Origin: Dactylorhiza incarnata | Lineage: Eukaryota > Streptophyta > Magnoliopsida > Asparagales > Orchidaceae | Direction of reading: 5' to 3' | Length of the DNA: 64,000 nt | Assembly (NCBI GenBank): GCA_033032865.1 | Contig: JAWHQI010000064.1 | Location: 3,968,001-4,032,000 of the forward strand | Shown here: positions 54,691-63,914 of the stretch, in pieces | Numbering within the stretch: position 1 is the first letter of the stretch | How the letters are laid out: each line of letters begins with the position of its first letter | Notes under the pieces: model-generated | What the model saw: the letters and a program-made list of their open reading frames with translations, nothing else | What the model was told of the DNA's origin: nothing | Databases searched by the model: none | Translations under genes and position numbers: made by a program

Positions 54691-54767
54691 CTGAAAAGTT
54701 CTAGGTGTTTATTTCTTCTTATCTCTTACTAATCCTAAAGGTTTCTAAGTTAGCCTAGGACTGGGTT

Positions 54768-55046
54768 TTAAGACCATTTTGATTGATTGTACCAACACTT
54801 TTTGGCAAGGTGGCCATTTTTGTTGCATATGTAACACTTGAGTACCTTGCTTTTGTTTGAGTTTAAAAGTGGATAAAAGTGTTGACTAGGATACCAGTGT
54901 TGATTAGGATGGAAGGTTTGATTAAGATGAGAATTTTGGTTACTAAGTTTTGGGTAGGAATGTTGATTAGGATAGAAATCATGATCAGGATGAATGGGTC
55001 CTGAATGGGGGTTAAGATGGAAGATTTTTGGAATATAGGTATTCAT
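54768..55046 (-). pseudogene. C1 second zinc-knuckle frame (Gag end)
   Basis: A 92-codon frame rich in His, Asn, Gln, Tyr and Pro (HPNQHWYPSQHFYPLLNSN), ending with a CCHC knuckle CYICNKNGHLAKKC and NQSKWS. In Copia elements of Sirevirus type a second knuckle like this comes shortly before the protease. Here the frame stops and pol is absent. It is in another frame than the main Gag, separated by a CGTCGA cluster. Confidence 0.65.
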
Positions 55047-55057
55047 GTTGCTCTGAG

Positions 55058-55292
55058 TTTTTATACGTCGATATCTATTCGACGTATGTTGATAGTTGCG
55101 TCGATTAATATTCGGCGCATTCCTCAGATTGCGTTGATCTGGTATCGACGCATGGAGGAAGTTGCGTCAATTTGATGTCGACGTATCTTTATTCAAGCGT
55201 CGAGTGGAGGTCGAGGCATCTGAGAGGTTACGTCGAGTAGAAGTCGACGCACTATCATTCATGCGTCGATATGAAGTCGACGCAACTGTCTT
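55058..55292 (-). promoter_or_regulatory. CGTCGA cluster inside the C1 gag region, ending in TATAAAAA
   Basis: Units such as GTGCGTCGACTTC, ATGCGTCGATACC and TTCGACGTA recur from 55292 down to about 55066. The lower end reads ACGTATAAAAACTC (TATAAAAA at 55058-55065), 12 bp before the ATG of the zinc-knuckle frame. The cluster supplies the last codons and the stop of the main Gag, so it interrupts an originally continuous gene. Confidence 0.65.
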
Positions 55293-57096
55293 CATAAATT
55301 TTCATTTTACCTTTTTCTGTTTTTGTTCCTTTGTATGTTGTTTCTTTTGGTTTAGTTGTCTCTTCAGATGAAGTTTGTGAGTCATCAGCTGAATAATATG
55401 ATGTTTCATCAAATTCCTTTATTTCCTTGAAGAGGTGTTCTTTCTTATGTTGTGATTCTTTTTCTTGGTTTGCTGTTTTGATGGGTTTAGTGAATTTTAC
55501 AGGGCTCATCCAAGCAGGCTTGTTGGATGGAATTAGGCTGATTGATGGATCAGCCCCTAGCCCAAGATTTTTGTGTCTTATTGTTTGTTTTTCAGTGATT
55601 TCTTTAAGAGTTTGACTTCTTATTTTTATTGACTCTTCAAAAGCCTTTGCCTGGGAAACCTTATCCTTAAGGAACTGATTTTCTATTTTAGCCTTTTCTA
55701 CCTCCCTTTCTATGATGTTAGCCCTTAATTCATAATCTTTAGAGAATTTAACTTCTCTGTTTCTCTGGTTTTTAGCTACATTGATTTGTTCTTTTAGATC
55801 TTTAATTTCTTGTGTTGCTTTTAGTTGATGTAGATACATTCCCATAAAATCATTTCTAAAGTTATCACTTTGAAAATCTATTTCATCAAACATGCTTACC
55901 TCATCCTTATCCTCAGATTCCTCTATGAGAATAAGGCTATTTTCTTTTTCATCATCAGAAGATATGCTTTCTTCTGATCCTGTTTCACTCCATGATTTAT
56001 CATCATTCTTTGAGCCTTCAAAGGCCATCAAGCATAGGTCTTCTTGCCTAGATTCTTCATTGTCACTCTTAGAGGATGAACTATCCTCAGAGTCTGTTTC
56101 ACTCCAAGCTTCTGCAATAAAGCCTCTTTCTTTCTTCTTCCCCTTTTTCTTGAGATCTTTCTTTTTCAGATCTTTCTCTGTTTCAGCATTCTCTGGACAT
56201 TCTGGGGCAATATGTCCAGGTTTCCTGCAAGAATAGCAAATAATTTCTTTAGTGGGGGTTTTGTCATACCTTGGTTTTGACTCCCTCCTTTTTGATCCAT
56301 CTGTCTTGACTCATTTCTTAAATCTTCTGGCCAAGAAACTGAATAGTTCTTCTTCAGTGACAGGAGTTCCTTCTTCTGTTGCCTTTAGAGCAATGTTCCT
56401 GCCTTTTGAGGAAATTGGAGTGTTTTCTCTTCTTTCCTTCTCTTCTCTAGTTTTCAGCAATTGCTCATAGGATCTGAGTTTTCCTAAGAGAGCATCTGTT
56501 GAAATTTCCCTTTGACCTCTTGTGTCTCTTATTGCCCATATCCTTGAGTCCCATGAGCTTGGGAGACTCATCAGCAATTTGTCATTGATCTCTGTGAGAG
56601 AGATTTCTCTATCCAAGTCTCTTAGTTGATTGATGATCAGACTGAATCTGTCATACATTTCTGAGATGCTTTCTTCAGCCTTCTTTTGGAAGTTCTCATA
56701 TTGAGAGATCAATAGGGCCTTCTTATCTTTCTTTTCATCAGCATTTCCTTCCACCATCTTTGTGAGAGCACCCCAAATTTCTTTGGATGATTCACAGTCA
56801 ACAACCCTTTGAAAGATGTCATCTGAGAGAGTTGAGACAAGTATGTTCATGGCCTTTAGATCAAGTGTTCTTGCCTTCTTCTCATCTTCTGTCCATTCAG
56901 ATCTTGGAACAAGTGTTTGTGTGACATTGCCACTTGCATCCTTTCTATAAGGCTTTGGGGGACCTGTCACAGTAATATTGAACAAGTCAACATCAATGGA
57001 ATTCATATAAATTCTGATTCTTGTTTTCCAAACTGCAAACTTTTCAAGATTGCACATTGATGGTCTGGTGGAAGCATAATCTTTGATTTGTGACAT
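55255..57096 (-). CDS. gag: C1 Gag (Copia/Sirevirus-like), one in-frame TGA
   Basis: A 614-codon frame on the minus strand from ATG 57096, with a single TGA at 56311-56313. The first 261 codons hold the UBN2-type Copia Gag core: FAVWKTRIRIYMNSIDVDLF, DLKAMNILVSTLSDDIFQRV, SKEIWGALTKMVEG, MYDRFSLIINQLRDLDREIS and LMSLPSSWDSRIWAIRD. After the TGA the same frame continues with a CCHC knuckle CYSCRKPGHIAPEC (56238-56197), a Ser/Asp/Glu-rich region and a coiled coil (AFEESIKIRSQTLKEITEKQ region and before). Gag forms the particle. The start is ~100 bp from the LTR, which suits a Copia Gag. The TGA may be a recent null or allow readthrough. Confidence 0.8.
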
Positions 57097-57181
57097 GAAA
57101 ATAATTTTGTAGAAAAATATATATATATATATGAGGTAGGATCTTTTTGATCAAGAAGTTAACCTTTTTAGATCAACCTCC

Positions 57182-57192
57182 CTCTGATACCA
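57182..57192 (-). other. C1 primer binding site (initiator-Met tRNA)
   Basis: TGGTATCAGAG on the minus strand, 2 bp from the 5' LTR end. Confidence 0.92.
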
Positions 57193-57194
57193 AT

Positions 57195-58525
57195 TGAAAG
57201 TGCACAATTAACCTCACTAGAATTCTCTAGAGGGGGGGGGGGGGGGGGGGGGTGAATAGAGATTAAAAAAATATTTTGTGCAAAGTTAATATATATATGT
57301 GTATGATCACAGATTAGAGCTTCCCACACACCAACAAGAATTAAACAAATAAAGAGAATAAAAGCAAGTAAAGAAATCACAGCACAACACAAGAAAATAT
57401 AGTGGTTCCCCAAACTTTGGGTAGTCCACTCTTCTACCCCCTTGGTAGGAATTCACTATCTTGCACTGAGTCTTTTGATAATGAGACTCTTAGAACCACC
57501 CTGAGTCTTTTGACAAGGAGACTCTTAGAACCAACTGAGTCTTTTGACAAGGAGACTCTTAGAACCAGTACACTGAATTTTTTGGAGAGAGATTCTAAAA
57601 ACTCTTTTACAATGTTTAAGTAAGAAAGAAAGAAAGAAAGAAATAAGAACAATAATGAATCTTCTTCCTAGCAAGAAGATTGGAAGCACAAGAGGTAGTG
57701 AATGAAATCTCTCTTCTATAGTGAGAAGGAGATTGTAAAAACTTTTCTCTCTTTTGTGAGAGCTTTCAAAGCTTGCAGTAGAATGGCTTCTGAATAAGAA
57801 GGAGAAGATGAAGGCTTTTTCTCTGCAGCACACTATCTCTTTTCTCAGCTTTTCTCTCTATTCTCTTGGGAGCTTTTCCTCTATTTCAAATGTATGTGGT
57901 AGATCACTCAACTGACATTTTCTGCCGACCTCCTCTTTATTTATAGCTCTATTAATTCAAAATAATACTATAGGAGGATAATCAATTAGCAGTCAGAGAA
58001 ATAAAAATATGAAAATGTTTCCATAATATTTATTTCTGTAGAAGGAAAGAACCAATTCTGATTTCAAATAATGTCCAAATAAGTTTAATCAAATTAGCCA
58101 AGAATCAGATATAAGGAAAGAATGATTCAGAACGGCTATAAAATATTGACATTTATTCCATACAAATCAGATCTACTGAAAGAAGGAAAGAAATCTGGCG
58201 CATATTTAAATCTGTCACTTAAATCGACGTGCGTCGATTACCATTCGACGTAAGCGTCGAATTCATCCTGGCTGGACGTTGAGAGGAGAATAAGGAAGGT
58301 GCGTCGACTTCTCCATATGCGTCGACTAAAAATCAGAGTAGCGTCGACAACACATACGTCGAAATCTTCCTAACGTTACTTCGACTTAATCTGAAGGGAA
58401 CGTCGACTACAGTTCGACGTTGCGTCGAATACTATTCGACGCATATTTACTTAGTCTTGTTTTTCATTATTAAAACTCTTTCTTTAACTCATTTCTAGGG
58501 GTTAAGAGAAATCATTTTCCCAACA
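57195..58525 (-). repeat. C1 5' LTR
   Basis: 1331 bp, near-identical to 50970-52307. Differences seen: the G tract is longer (G21 at 57232-57252), one 14-bp CGTCGA unit is missing, and a handful of substitutions such as CGATGTTG/CGACGTTG. TATA box at 57938-57945 (minus), CGTCGA cluster at 58223-58444. Confidence 0.93.
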
Positions 58526-60107
58526 AGGAGGCTTCAGTTCCATCCCCGTTCTTAGGAATATTTTGTTCTATCCCGTTCATAGGGGTTCTTTCCCAGTTCT
58601 GTCTTTCTTAATTATAGTCTGGGAGTTATCTTAAACGCAGCTCAATATTCCACAGAACTCCACATTATTTTGGCCGTTGAGTTTTCACCTTTAATTATCG
58701 GATTGTTGTTTATTCATACTGTAGTCCCATGATTATGACGCGTTGGCGTGTTACGATTTCTTCTCCCCAAATTTGTTTGAAAGTCCGATAATATATATTT
58801 CGTTCGTTTCCTCGAAGAATTGGCGAGCCCACCATTTTTCTTCAAATATTTCTCAAAATTTTATAGTATATCCAAAATAGTGCGCTAAGGGCCCACAAAT
58901 TGTCCCAATATTTTTCAGCCCATTTTCCGGGTTTATTTTGCCTAAATAAATATTATATAGGTTTTTAAAATTATCAAACCAATTGATAAAATCCCCAAAC
59001 TTTGATAGTGTCTTTAAAAGGTCTTAAATTTGAGCCTATAATTTTTCATGAATTTTCCAAAGCTGTTAGTGCTTTTAATTCCTTCAATTAAACTTTGCAA
59101 GAGCCTTTAAAAATAGTGAAACACCTCTTAAAATTCCCAAAAAATTACTGAAGATAGCCCTCTTGATAAGGAATATTTTTCATGTTCAAAGTTTTTACCC
59201 TAGGAGCCTAGGTTTCCCTTAGAAAAATCAGAGGGGGGGGGGGGGGGGTTAGGGTGCGGATAGAGGAATCTGGGAGAGGGAGAGGTGCCGGACCGCGCGC
59301 TCACACCTAGCCCCCACAGCGGATCTGGAGCCGATCCGTTGTGGGGGCGAACAAACTCATGCAGGAAGGGCGAAACGAGGTTGCCTGGGCCGTCCGGTCT
59401 CATCATGGAGATCGGACGGCCACTGTTTCTGCTAGCGATAGAAGCAGCGGCAGCCGCTGCCACCTCCGGGCATCGGCCGCCCCATGCAGACGCCGCCCCT
59501 AGTCGATGCGTCGGGGGTCGACGAACAATTCGGTGGTGGTCCGGAGGCTTGGTGCCGCCGACCACCGCCAGATTTTTATAGGGAGGAGGGGGCGTGTGGC
59601 ACGACCTGCATGGACCATATAGGCCGACGCCGCGCCACACCTCCCTCAAAATGAGCCTCCCAATGCCCCCGGCCAGGTCGCCGGGGGTGGGGCTTGTCTC
59701 CGGTGGTGGTCCGGCGGCCTGGTGCCGCCGGCCGCCGCAGGAAACTGCTGTCGAAGCGGTACAGGAAAACAGAGAGGGGGAGGGCTTGCGGGTGCCGCCG
59801 GAGACGCATTCTCCGGCGGCCTTGCCGCCTCTCTTCGCCAAAGCAGGGGTCCCGGGTGGGGACCTACTCCCCCAATGCCACCACCGGCGTTGGGGTGAGG
59901 CTCACACGGCGTAGCCACCACCCGAGCCTGAGCATGGCTCGGGTGGCGCTGGCGGCGCTCCGGCGATGCGTGGCGGCCGGCAAGTCTCCGGTGGAGTGGG
60001 AAGGTGGAGGGGAGGGTATCCACCTGAGGAGGGTGTGATCGGGAGGTGGTCGGGAGGTGTGCCATTGGAGGGTGGAAGCGGTGGTGGTCTTGGGATGGTT
60101 TTCCGGC

Positions 60108-60109
<2 letters not shown>

Positions 60110-60144
<35 letters not shown>
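60110..60144. repeat. G35 homopolymer
   Basis: Thirty-five G in a row on the plus strand. Such a tract can form G-quadruplex structures and is prone to length errors in sequencing, so the exact length is uncertain. Confidence 0.9.
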
Positions 60145-60145
<1 letters not shown>

Positions 60146-60200
60146 CAGGCAGAGGGGAAGGCTGTTGGGGGTGAGTGTGAGTTCAGAGGGGGAGGGGGCT

Positions 60201-60208
60201 CTATTTAT
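60201..60208 (-). promoter_or_regulatory. TATA box in T2 5' LTR
   Basis: CCCTATAAATAGAGCCCCC on the minus strand. It is the only clear LTR promoter of T2, since the 3' LTR lacks this segment. Confidence 0.65.
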
Positions 60209-60413
60209 AGGGAGGGAGGGGGACCTCCCTCCCCTTTTTCCCAATATGGGACTAATGGTTAAGGGAGGGGTGGGGGAAGATATTTCTTCCCGCCCCTCCC
60301 TCCACTAACCTAGGGTTGGCTGGCCACCCATGGGCATAGGGCATTCCTCCTTGGTGGAGGGGGGTGTGAGCTCCCTCTTAGGGAAATTCCAAAAATAGGG
60401 ATTGTTTGTGTGT

Positions 60414-60458
<45 letters not shown>

Positions 60459-60745
60459 GACCAAATTCAACCCTATGGTGGGTTCCCCATGTTGGTCAAG
60501 GTCCAAGGGTGTCATTATTGGGGTGTCACATCAACACGGGTGCGTGCACGCTTTTCGGTGTGACATAAAGCTTGAATTGACCATGGTTTGATTTTCCGAT
60601 GTCAGGATTAGTACAACGAACTTCATTGGTTTTGTTTTGACTTTAGGAGTCCACTGAGACTGATTGAAGTTGATTCCGAGTTCGTATGCTTAGTATTTCA
60701 AAACTATGCAGTGGCGGTCTATAAAAACCTAAAAAAGACATATTT

Positions 60746-61276
60746 CTCGTATGACCTTGGATTGAAGTGCAACGAGTTCCGTTGCACTTGTATTGGTGTT
60801 ATGAGTCTAGCGGAACTGACGGAAGTCGATTCAGAGTGTGTATGGTCACTATTCCATAACAGTGTGGTTGTGACGCGCTACGATACTTAAAATGATCGTT
60901 TTCCTTAAACAATCTCGGATCGGAATGGAACAAGTTCCGTTGCGCTTGTATTGGTCATACGAGTCTAACGAAATTGACGGAAGTCAATTCGGAGTACGTA
61001 TGGTCATTATTCCACAACAGTGTGGTTGTGACGCGCTACGATACTCAAAAGTATCATTTTCCATCAACGACCTCAGATCGGAATGGAATGTGTTCTGTTG
61101 CGCTCATATCGGTCATACGACTCTAACGGAATTGACAGAAGTCGATTCGGAGTGCGTATGGTCACTATTCCACAACAGTGTGGTTGTGACGCGCTACGAT
61201 ACTCAAAATGATCGTTTTCCTTAAACGACCTCGGATCGGAATGGAACGAGTTCCGTTGCGCTCGTATCGGTCATAC
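60746..61276. repeat. 158-bp tandem repeats in T2 5' LTR
   Basis: Unit starts at 60772, 60930, 61088 and 61246, 158 bp apart, matching the four in the 3' LTR. The last is cut off. Upstream of the TATA box in the minus-strand sense. Confidence 0.9.
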
Positions 61277-61312
61277 AACGACCCGGGGTTTCGAACATGT
61301 GACCCCCTGATA
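61277..61312 (-). other. Primer-site-like remnant at a truncation junction
   Basis: On the minus strand AGTGGTATCAGGGGG follows an LTR-like end (GAGTCCCCAACA at 61313-61324) and then GGTCACATGTTCGAAACCCC. TGGTATCAG is the initiator-Met primer site. So 61313 may be the U5 end of another minus-strand element whose internal region was lost when T2 was truncated. Confidence 0.5.
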
Positions 61313-61423
61313 CCACTTGTTGGGGACTCGGCGCAACCAACTCGACCAAAAGCCCGGACTGTTTGGTGAAGGCGCTACCTATCCTTAATAGAGCTGGTCA
61401 CCCAAGCAGGATCCACGTGGCAG

Positions 61424-61995
61424 CTAGTTAGGCCCGCGGGGGACACACCCTTCTGCTTCGACTAGCACCGCAGCACCTGGGAAATTGCTGACCGCAGCCC
61501 AACAACCTGTCACTTTGCCAAAAGGAGAAAGAGCTTGCACTCGCATACCTTTCTCAGGATCAACGAAGGCGAGTTCGTTGACTTGTCGCCTCAGCCAGAC
61601 GACGTCCATCTCCCTATGAAAGAGGGAGAGGTAAAGAGCCTTCGAGGTCTTCGAGATGCGAGGATGATTGAAGTATTCCTCGCGCAGCCGCACTGACTTA
61701 AAAAAGAGAGAGCAAAGCACACGATGACAAACTTCTCAAGCCATCAGTGGACCTTGTTCTGGAGCTCGCGGATCTTCAAAGCGCCGATAAAGTACACTAT
61801 CCCCTTGGAGTTTGCCTTCACGGAGAATAGCTTCTGGAAGATGAAGAAATCGAAAATGACTCCTTGCCTCACTTAACTTTAGAAGGCGAGCCCATCAATG
61901 AAATTAGCGAAGAGAAGTGGAACTCGCAAGTAGCGTTGAAAAATGACGAGGTTCGGGCATAAAAATAGTTTGCTCAGCGCGACCGGGACCCCCCT
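61424..61995 (-). pseudogene. Transposon-type protein N-terminal exons (Tat ORF1/PF04195-like)
   Basis: Downstream of the minus-strand TATA box at 61994-62003, interrupted frames read LPEAILREGKL-like and FFIFQKLFSVKANSKGIVYF-like pieces. They are followed by 61720-61424 with SVRLREEYFNHPRISKTSKA, FHREMDVVWLRRQVNELAFV and DPEKG followed by a GTATGC splice-donor-like site. This is the layout of the putative gypsy-type transposon domain of plant Tat elements, from memory. Stops break the first part. It ends at the LTR-like end at 61313. Confidence 0.45.
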
Positions 61996-62003
61996 ATTTA
62001 TAG
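61994..62003 (-). promoter_or_regulatory. Minus-strand TATA box with upstream inverted repeat
   Basis: CCCCTATAAATAGGGG on the minus strand. About 88 bp upstream is an inverted repeat GAGCTA-ACGGGA-TAGCTC (62091-62108). Confidence 0.55.
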
Positions 62004-62283
62004 GGGTCGACCTTCGCTGTTGAGAGGTCATGGACGGCGCACTCTTTTCAGGCGAACACGCATCGCACGACGAGGCCCTATTGACCTCGCGAGCTAACGG
62101 GATAGCTCAAAAGAGCGAGAGTAAAAATAACTCAAATATCGCCTATGGGCGAGCTAAGACTATGCAAGTAAAGAAAATATTAAAATCACTTTCACAATTA
62201 TAAAAGAACAGTTCGGCCATAGCCGCAAATTCATTACAAAACAAATAAAAAATCAAGTGTTTGAGGGTGAAGTATCTCACACC

Positions 62284-63914
62284 TCGCGGAGAGGGTTGGT
62301 CATCTCGTCGCGCGAGAGGTACGAGCTCATCCAGCCGACGTCACGCACGGCGCGTAGCTCCTCCTGAGCCCTGTGTAGACCCTCAGTATGGTGGAGGATA
62401 ACCTCTTCATTCTATCGGATGTGATCGGCCACCATCGCTGAATCACCCGGAGTGCCCGCACTCTGCACCAAATGGTGGACCCCGTTCTGCAGTAGGAGAA
62501 CTTGGTGCTCCACCACATCCGCGCAGAACTCTAGGCACTGGATGTCGAAATACTTGCGCTCGGTGCTCTCCATGCGAGGTGTGAACTCCTACAATAGGGA
62601 ACACCTACAATAGGGAACAACGCACTGACCTCCAACGCCTTCAGCCGCATTTCAAGCGAGCTGAATAGTTCAAGTGAGCGAGTCTTGTACTCGCCAAATG
62701 ACTCACCAAGATCCACGAAGAATTCACTAGCAGGAGAGGATGGTCGGCGGCGTGGCAAATCTGATGATGGCGCGGGACTTGCACAAGCGAATAAAAAATC
62801 ATCAATCATGAGAATCGCCTCGCCAGAAGCGTACGAGGAGACCCTTAACCCGGCGAGGCGGGATACTCTCCCCTGCACAACAAGGGGAGAGTCGTCGAGA
62901 CCTTCTTTCCTCGCGCCCTTAGCAGCGATCTCGAGACTGGCCGCGGTAGCGATCTCGAGAGTCATCGCGGGTGCGATCTCATGAACGTTCGCAGCGGAGA
63001 CCACTGCTGGACCCTCCATGCTCCGGGTGAGGCAATTTGCCCTTGGAGTCATACTGGTTCTTCGGCGCGCCATGCGAAGGCGCGACATTATGCATGCGCG
63101 GAGTCGTCGAGCATTGCACTTCTAGGGAACTCGACACTGATAGACGTAGAGTCCCAGCGGGAGGTGAACCGAGGGGTGCGGGTGGCAACGACAGCTCCCC
63201 TATAGTACAGTGGCCAAGGGAGCGGTCATAGAGCTCGTCGCGAGCTCGATAGCCTCGAGAACTTATGGGGACGGCAACCTAGAGCTTGGCAGTTTTCCCT
63301 CAGCTGCATCATATATTAGAGGCGAGGGGACTGACGTGACTGGCGAAGTGGTAGGGACAGCCTCCTCGGCCGACTGTGAGGTGTTGAGGCCCTTGCTGGA
63401 GAGGCGCACTGAAAGACAATACATGTCAGACAGGTGAGAAAAATGGAGGAAGGCGAAGAAACTGTACGTACCAGGTGATCCGGCATGAGTGGCTAGTTCG
63501 ATATGCGCCTCACCTAGTATGGTCCCTCCATTCCCTACTCGCGGAGAGGGGATGCCGTAATCGCCAATCGGTAGGTCCGTGATGGACCCGCGAATCACCC
63601 GCGCGAGCAACAAAGAGCAATCAGATACATCGGCATCATCCAACCTCGTTAAAAGAAGGGGGCGAGCTCAAGTGTACCTCTTCGGTCTGCTCCAGGCACT
63701 AACCCGGTAGCGAGTCATCAGTCGTGGAGGAGCCCGCCTTCTTGGAAGGAAGCCATTCCCCTATATCCACGATCGTTGCAGTACCACATGCCAACCGCTT
63801 CGCAGCACGATATTCAGCGCGCTTACGCTCGATGGCTGGCTTCAACTTCTCCTGACAGAGGAGATCGCGTGAGGGAATAGACATAAAGCGCGCTAGGAGG
63901 TTGCTCACGAGCAC
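62284..63914 (-). pseudogene. Spliced minus-strand gene with coiled-coil end, decayed
   Basis: Successive frames on the minus strand run 63914-63699 (MLVSNLLARFMSIPSRDLLC), 63643-63263, 63088-62531 and then to a stop near 62284. An intron with canonical ends is visible at 63409-63471 (donor GTACGT, acceptor TTTCAG). The C-terminal part is helical and charged (GEYKTRSLELFSSLEMRLKA; EVILHHTEGLHRAQEELRAV) with a stop between the two. Layout (Ser/Pro-rich middle, coiled-coil end, then a TATA box and another N-terminal unit) is the same as at 2190-4087, though the sequences differ. Likely an accessory protein of a Tat-type element. The upper end of the gene is outside the window. Confidence 0.4.

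Larger units (their letters stand above)
50970..58525 (-). mobile_element. C1: Copia-type non-autonomous element with Gag and an extra ORF
   Basis: Direct LTRs 50970-52307 and 57195-58525, starting TGAAAGTGCAC and ending TTTTCCCAACA on the plus strand, flanked by a perfect AGGAG (50965-50969 and 58526-58530). The primer site TGGTATCAGAG (minus) abuts the right LTR and AAATAGGGGGAGAT (purine tract) abuts the left, so the element runs on the minus strand. It encodes a Copia-type Gag (57096-55255), a second zinc-knuckle frame (55046-54768) and a ~600-codon frame (54313-52508). No protease, integrase, RT or RNase H motif is present. The LTRs differ by only a few changes, so it is the youngest insertion here. 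Confidence 0.9.
19648..61276 (-). mobile_element. T2: old Tekay/Del-like element hosting three nested insertions
   Basis: Internal region 32787-37798 (minus) carries Gag, protease, RT and integrase remains. Its 3' LTR is 19648-20557 joined to 31445-32786 (split by E2). Its 5' LTR is 37799-38107, 49450-50969 and 58531-61276 (split by T3 and C1). The pairing rests on shared sequence in the same order in both LTRs: the TGTAAGACCCCC start, GATCGCCTTGTCAGG, CCGTTAGTCACAG, GATGTGAGCGACATCC, CATCAACACGGGTGCGTGCACG and four 158-bp repeats. The 5' LTR is cut off at 61276, so no target duplication can be seen. Many stops and frameshifts show it is the oldest layer. Confidence 0.8.
58531..61276 (-). repeat. 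T2 5' LTR, U3-side part, truncated
   Basis: Continues the T2 LTR after C1. It holds a GC-rich leader (59280-60200), a TATA box (minus, 60201-60208), G tracts at 59233-59248 (G16), 60110-60144 (G35) and 60428-60456 (G29, preceded by (GT)n from 60406), and the shared CATCAACACGGGTGCGTGCACG at about 60531. It ends inside the fourth 158-bp repeat at 61276; the 3' LTR shows that about 137 bp of LTR are missing beyond this point. The GC-rich reading frames on both strands here look incidental. Confidence 0.78.

Noticed and set aside
59200..60065. Long overlapping reading frames on both strands (up to 213 codons)
   Set aside because: GC-rich Pro/Arg/Gly composition with no domain, open on several frames at once, inside the T2 LTR leader; explained by lack of AT-rich stop codons.
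62589..62629. Possible 41-bp intron with GTCAGT...TAG ends
   Set aside because: Shorter than plant introns normally are; the apparent acceptor comes from a direct repeat of CTACAATAGGGAACA. Frame continuity is better explained by a small duplication.
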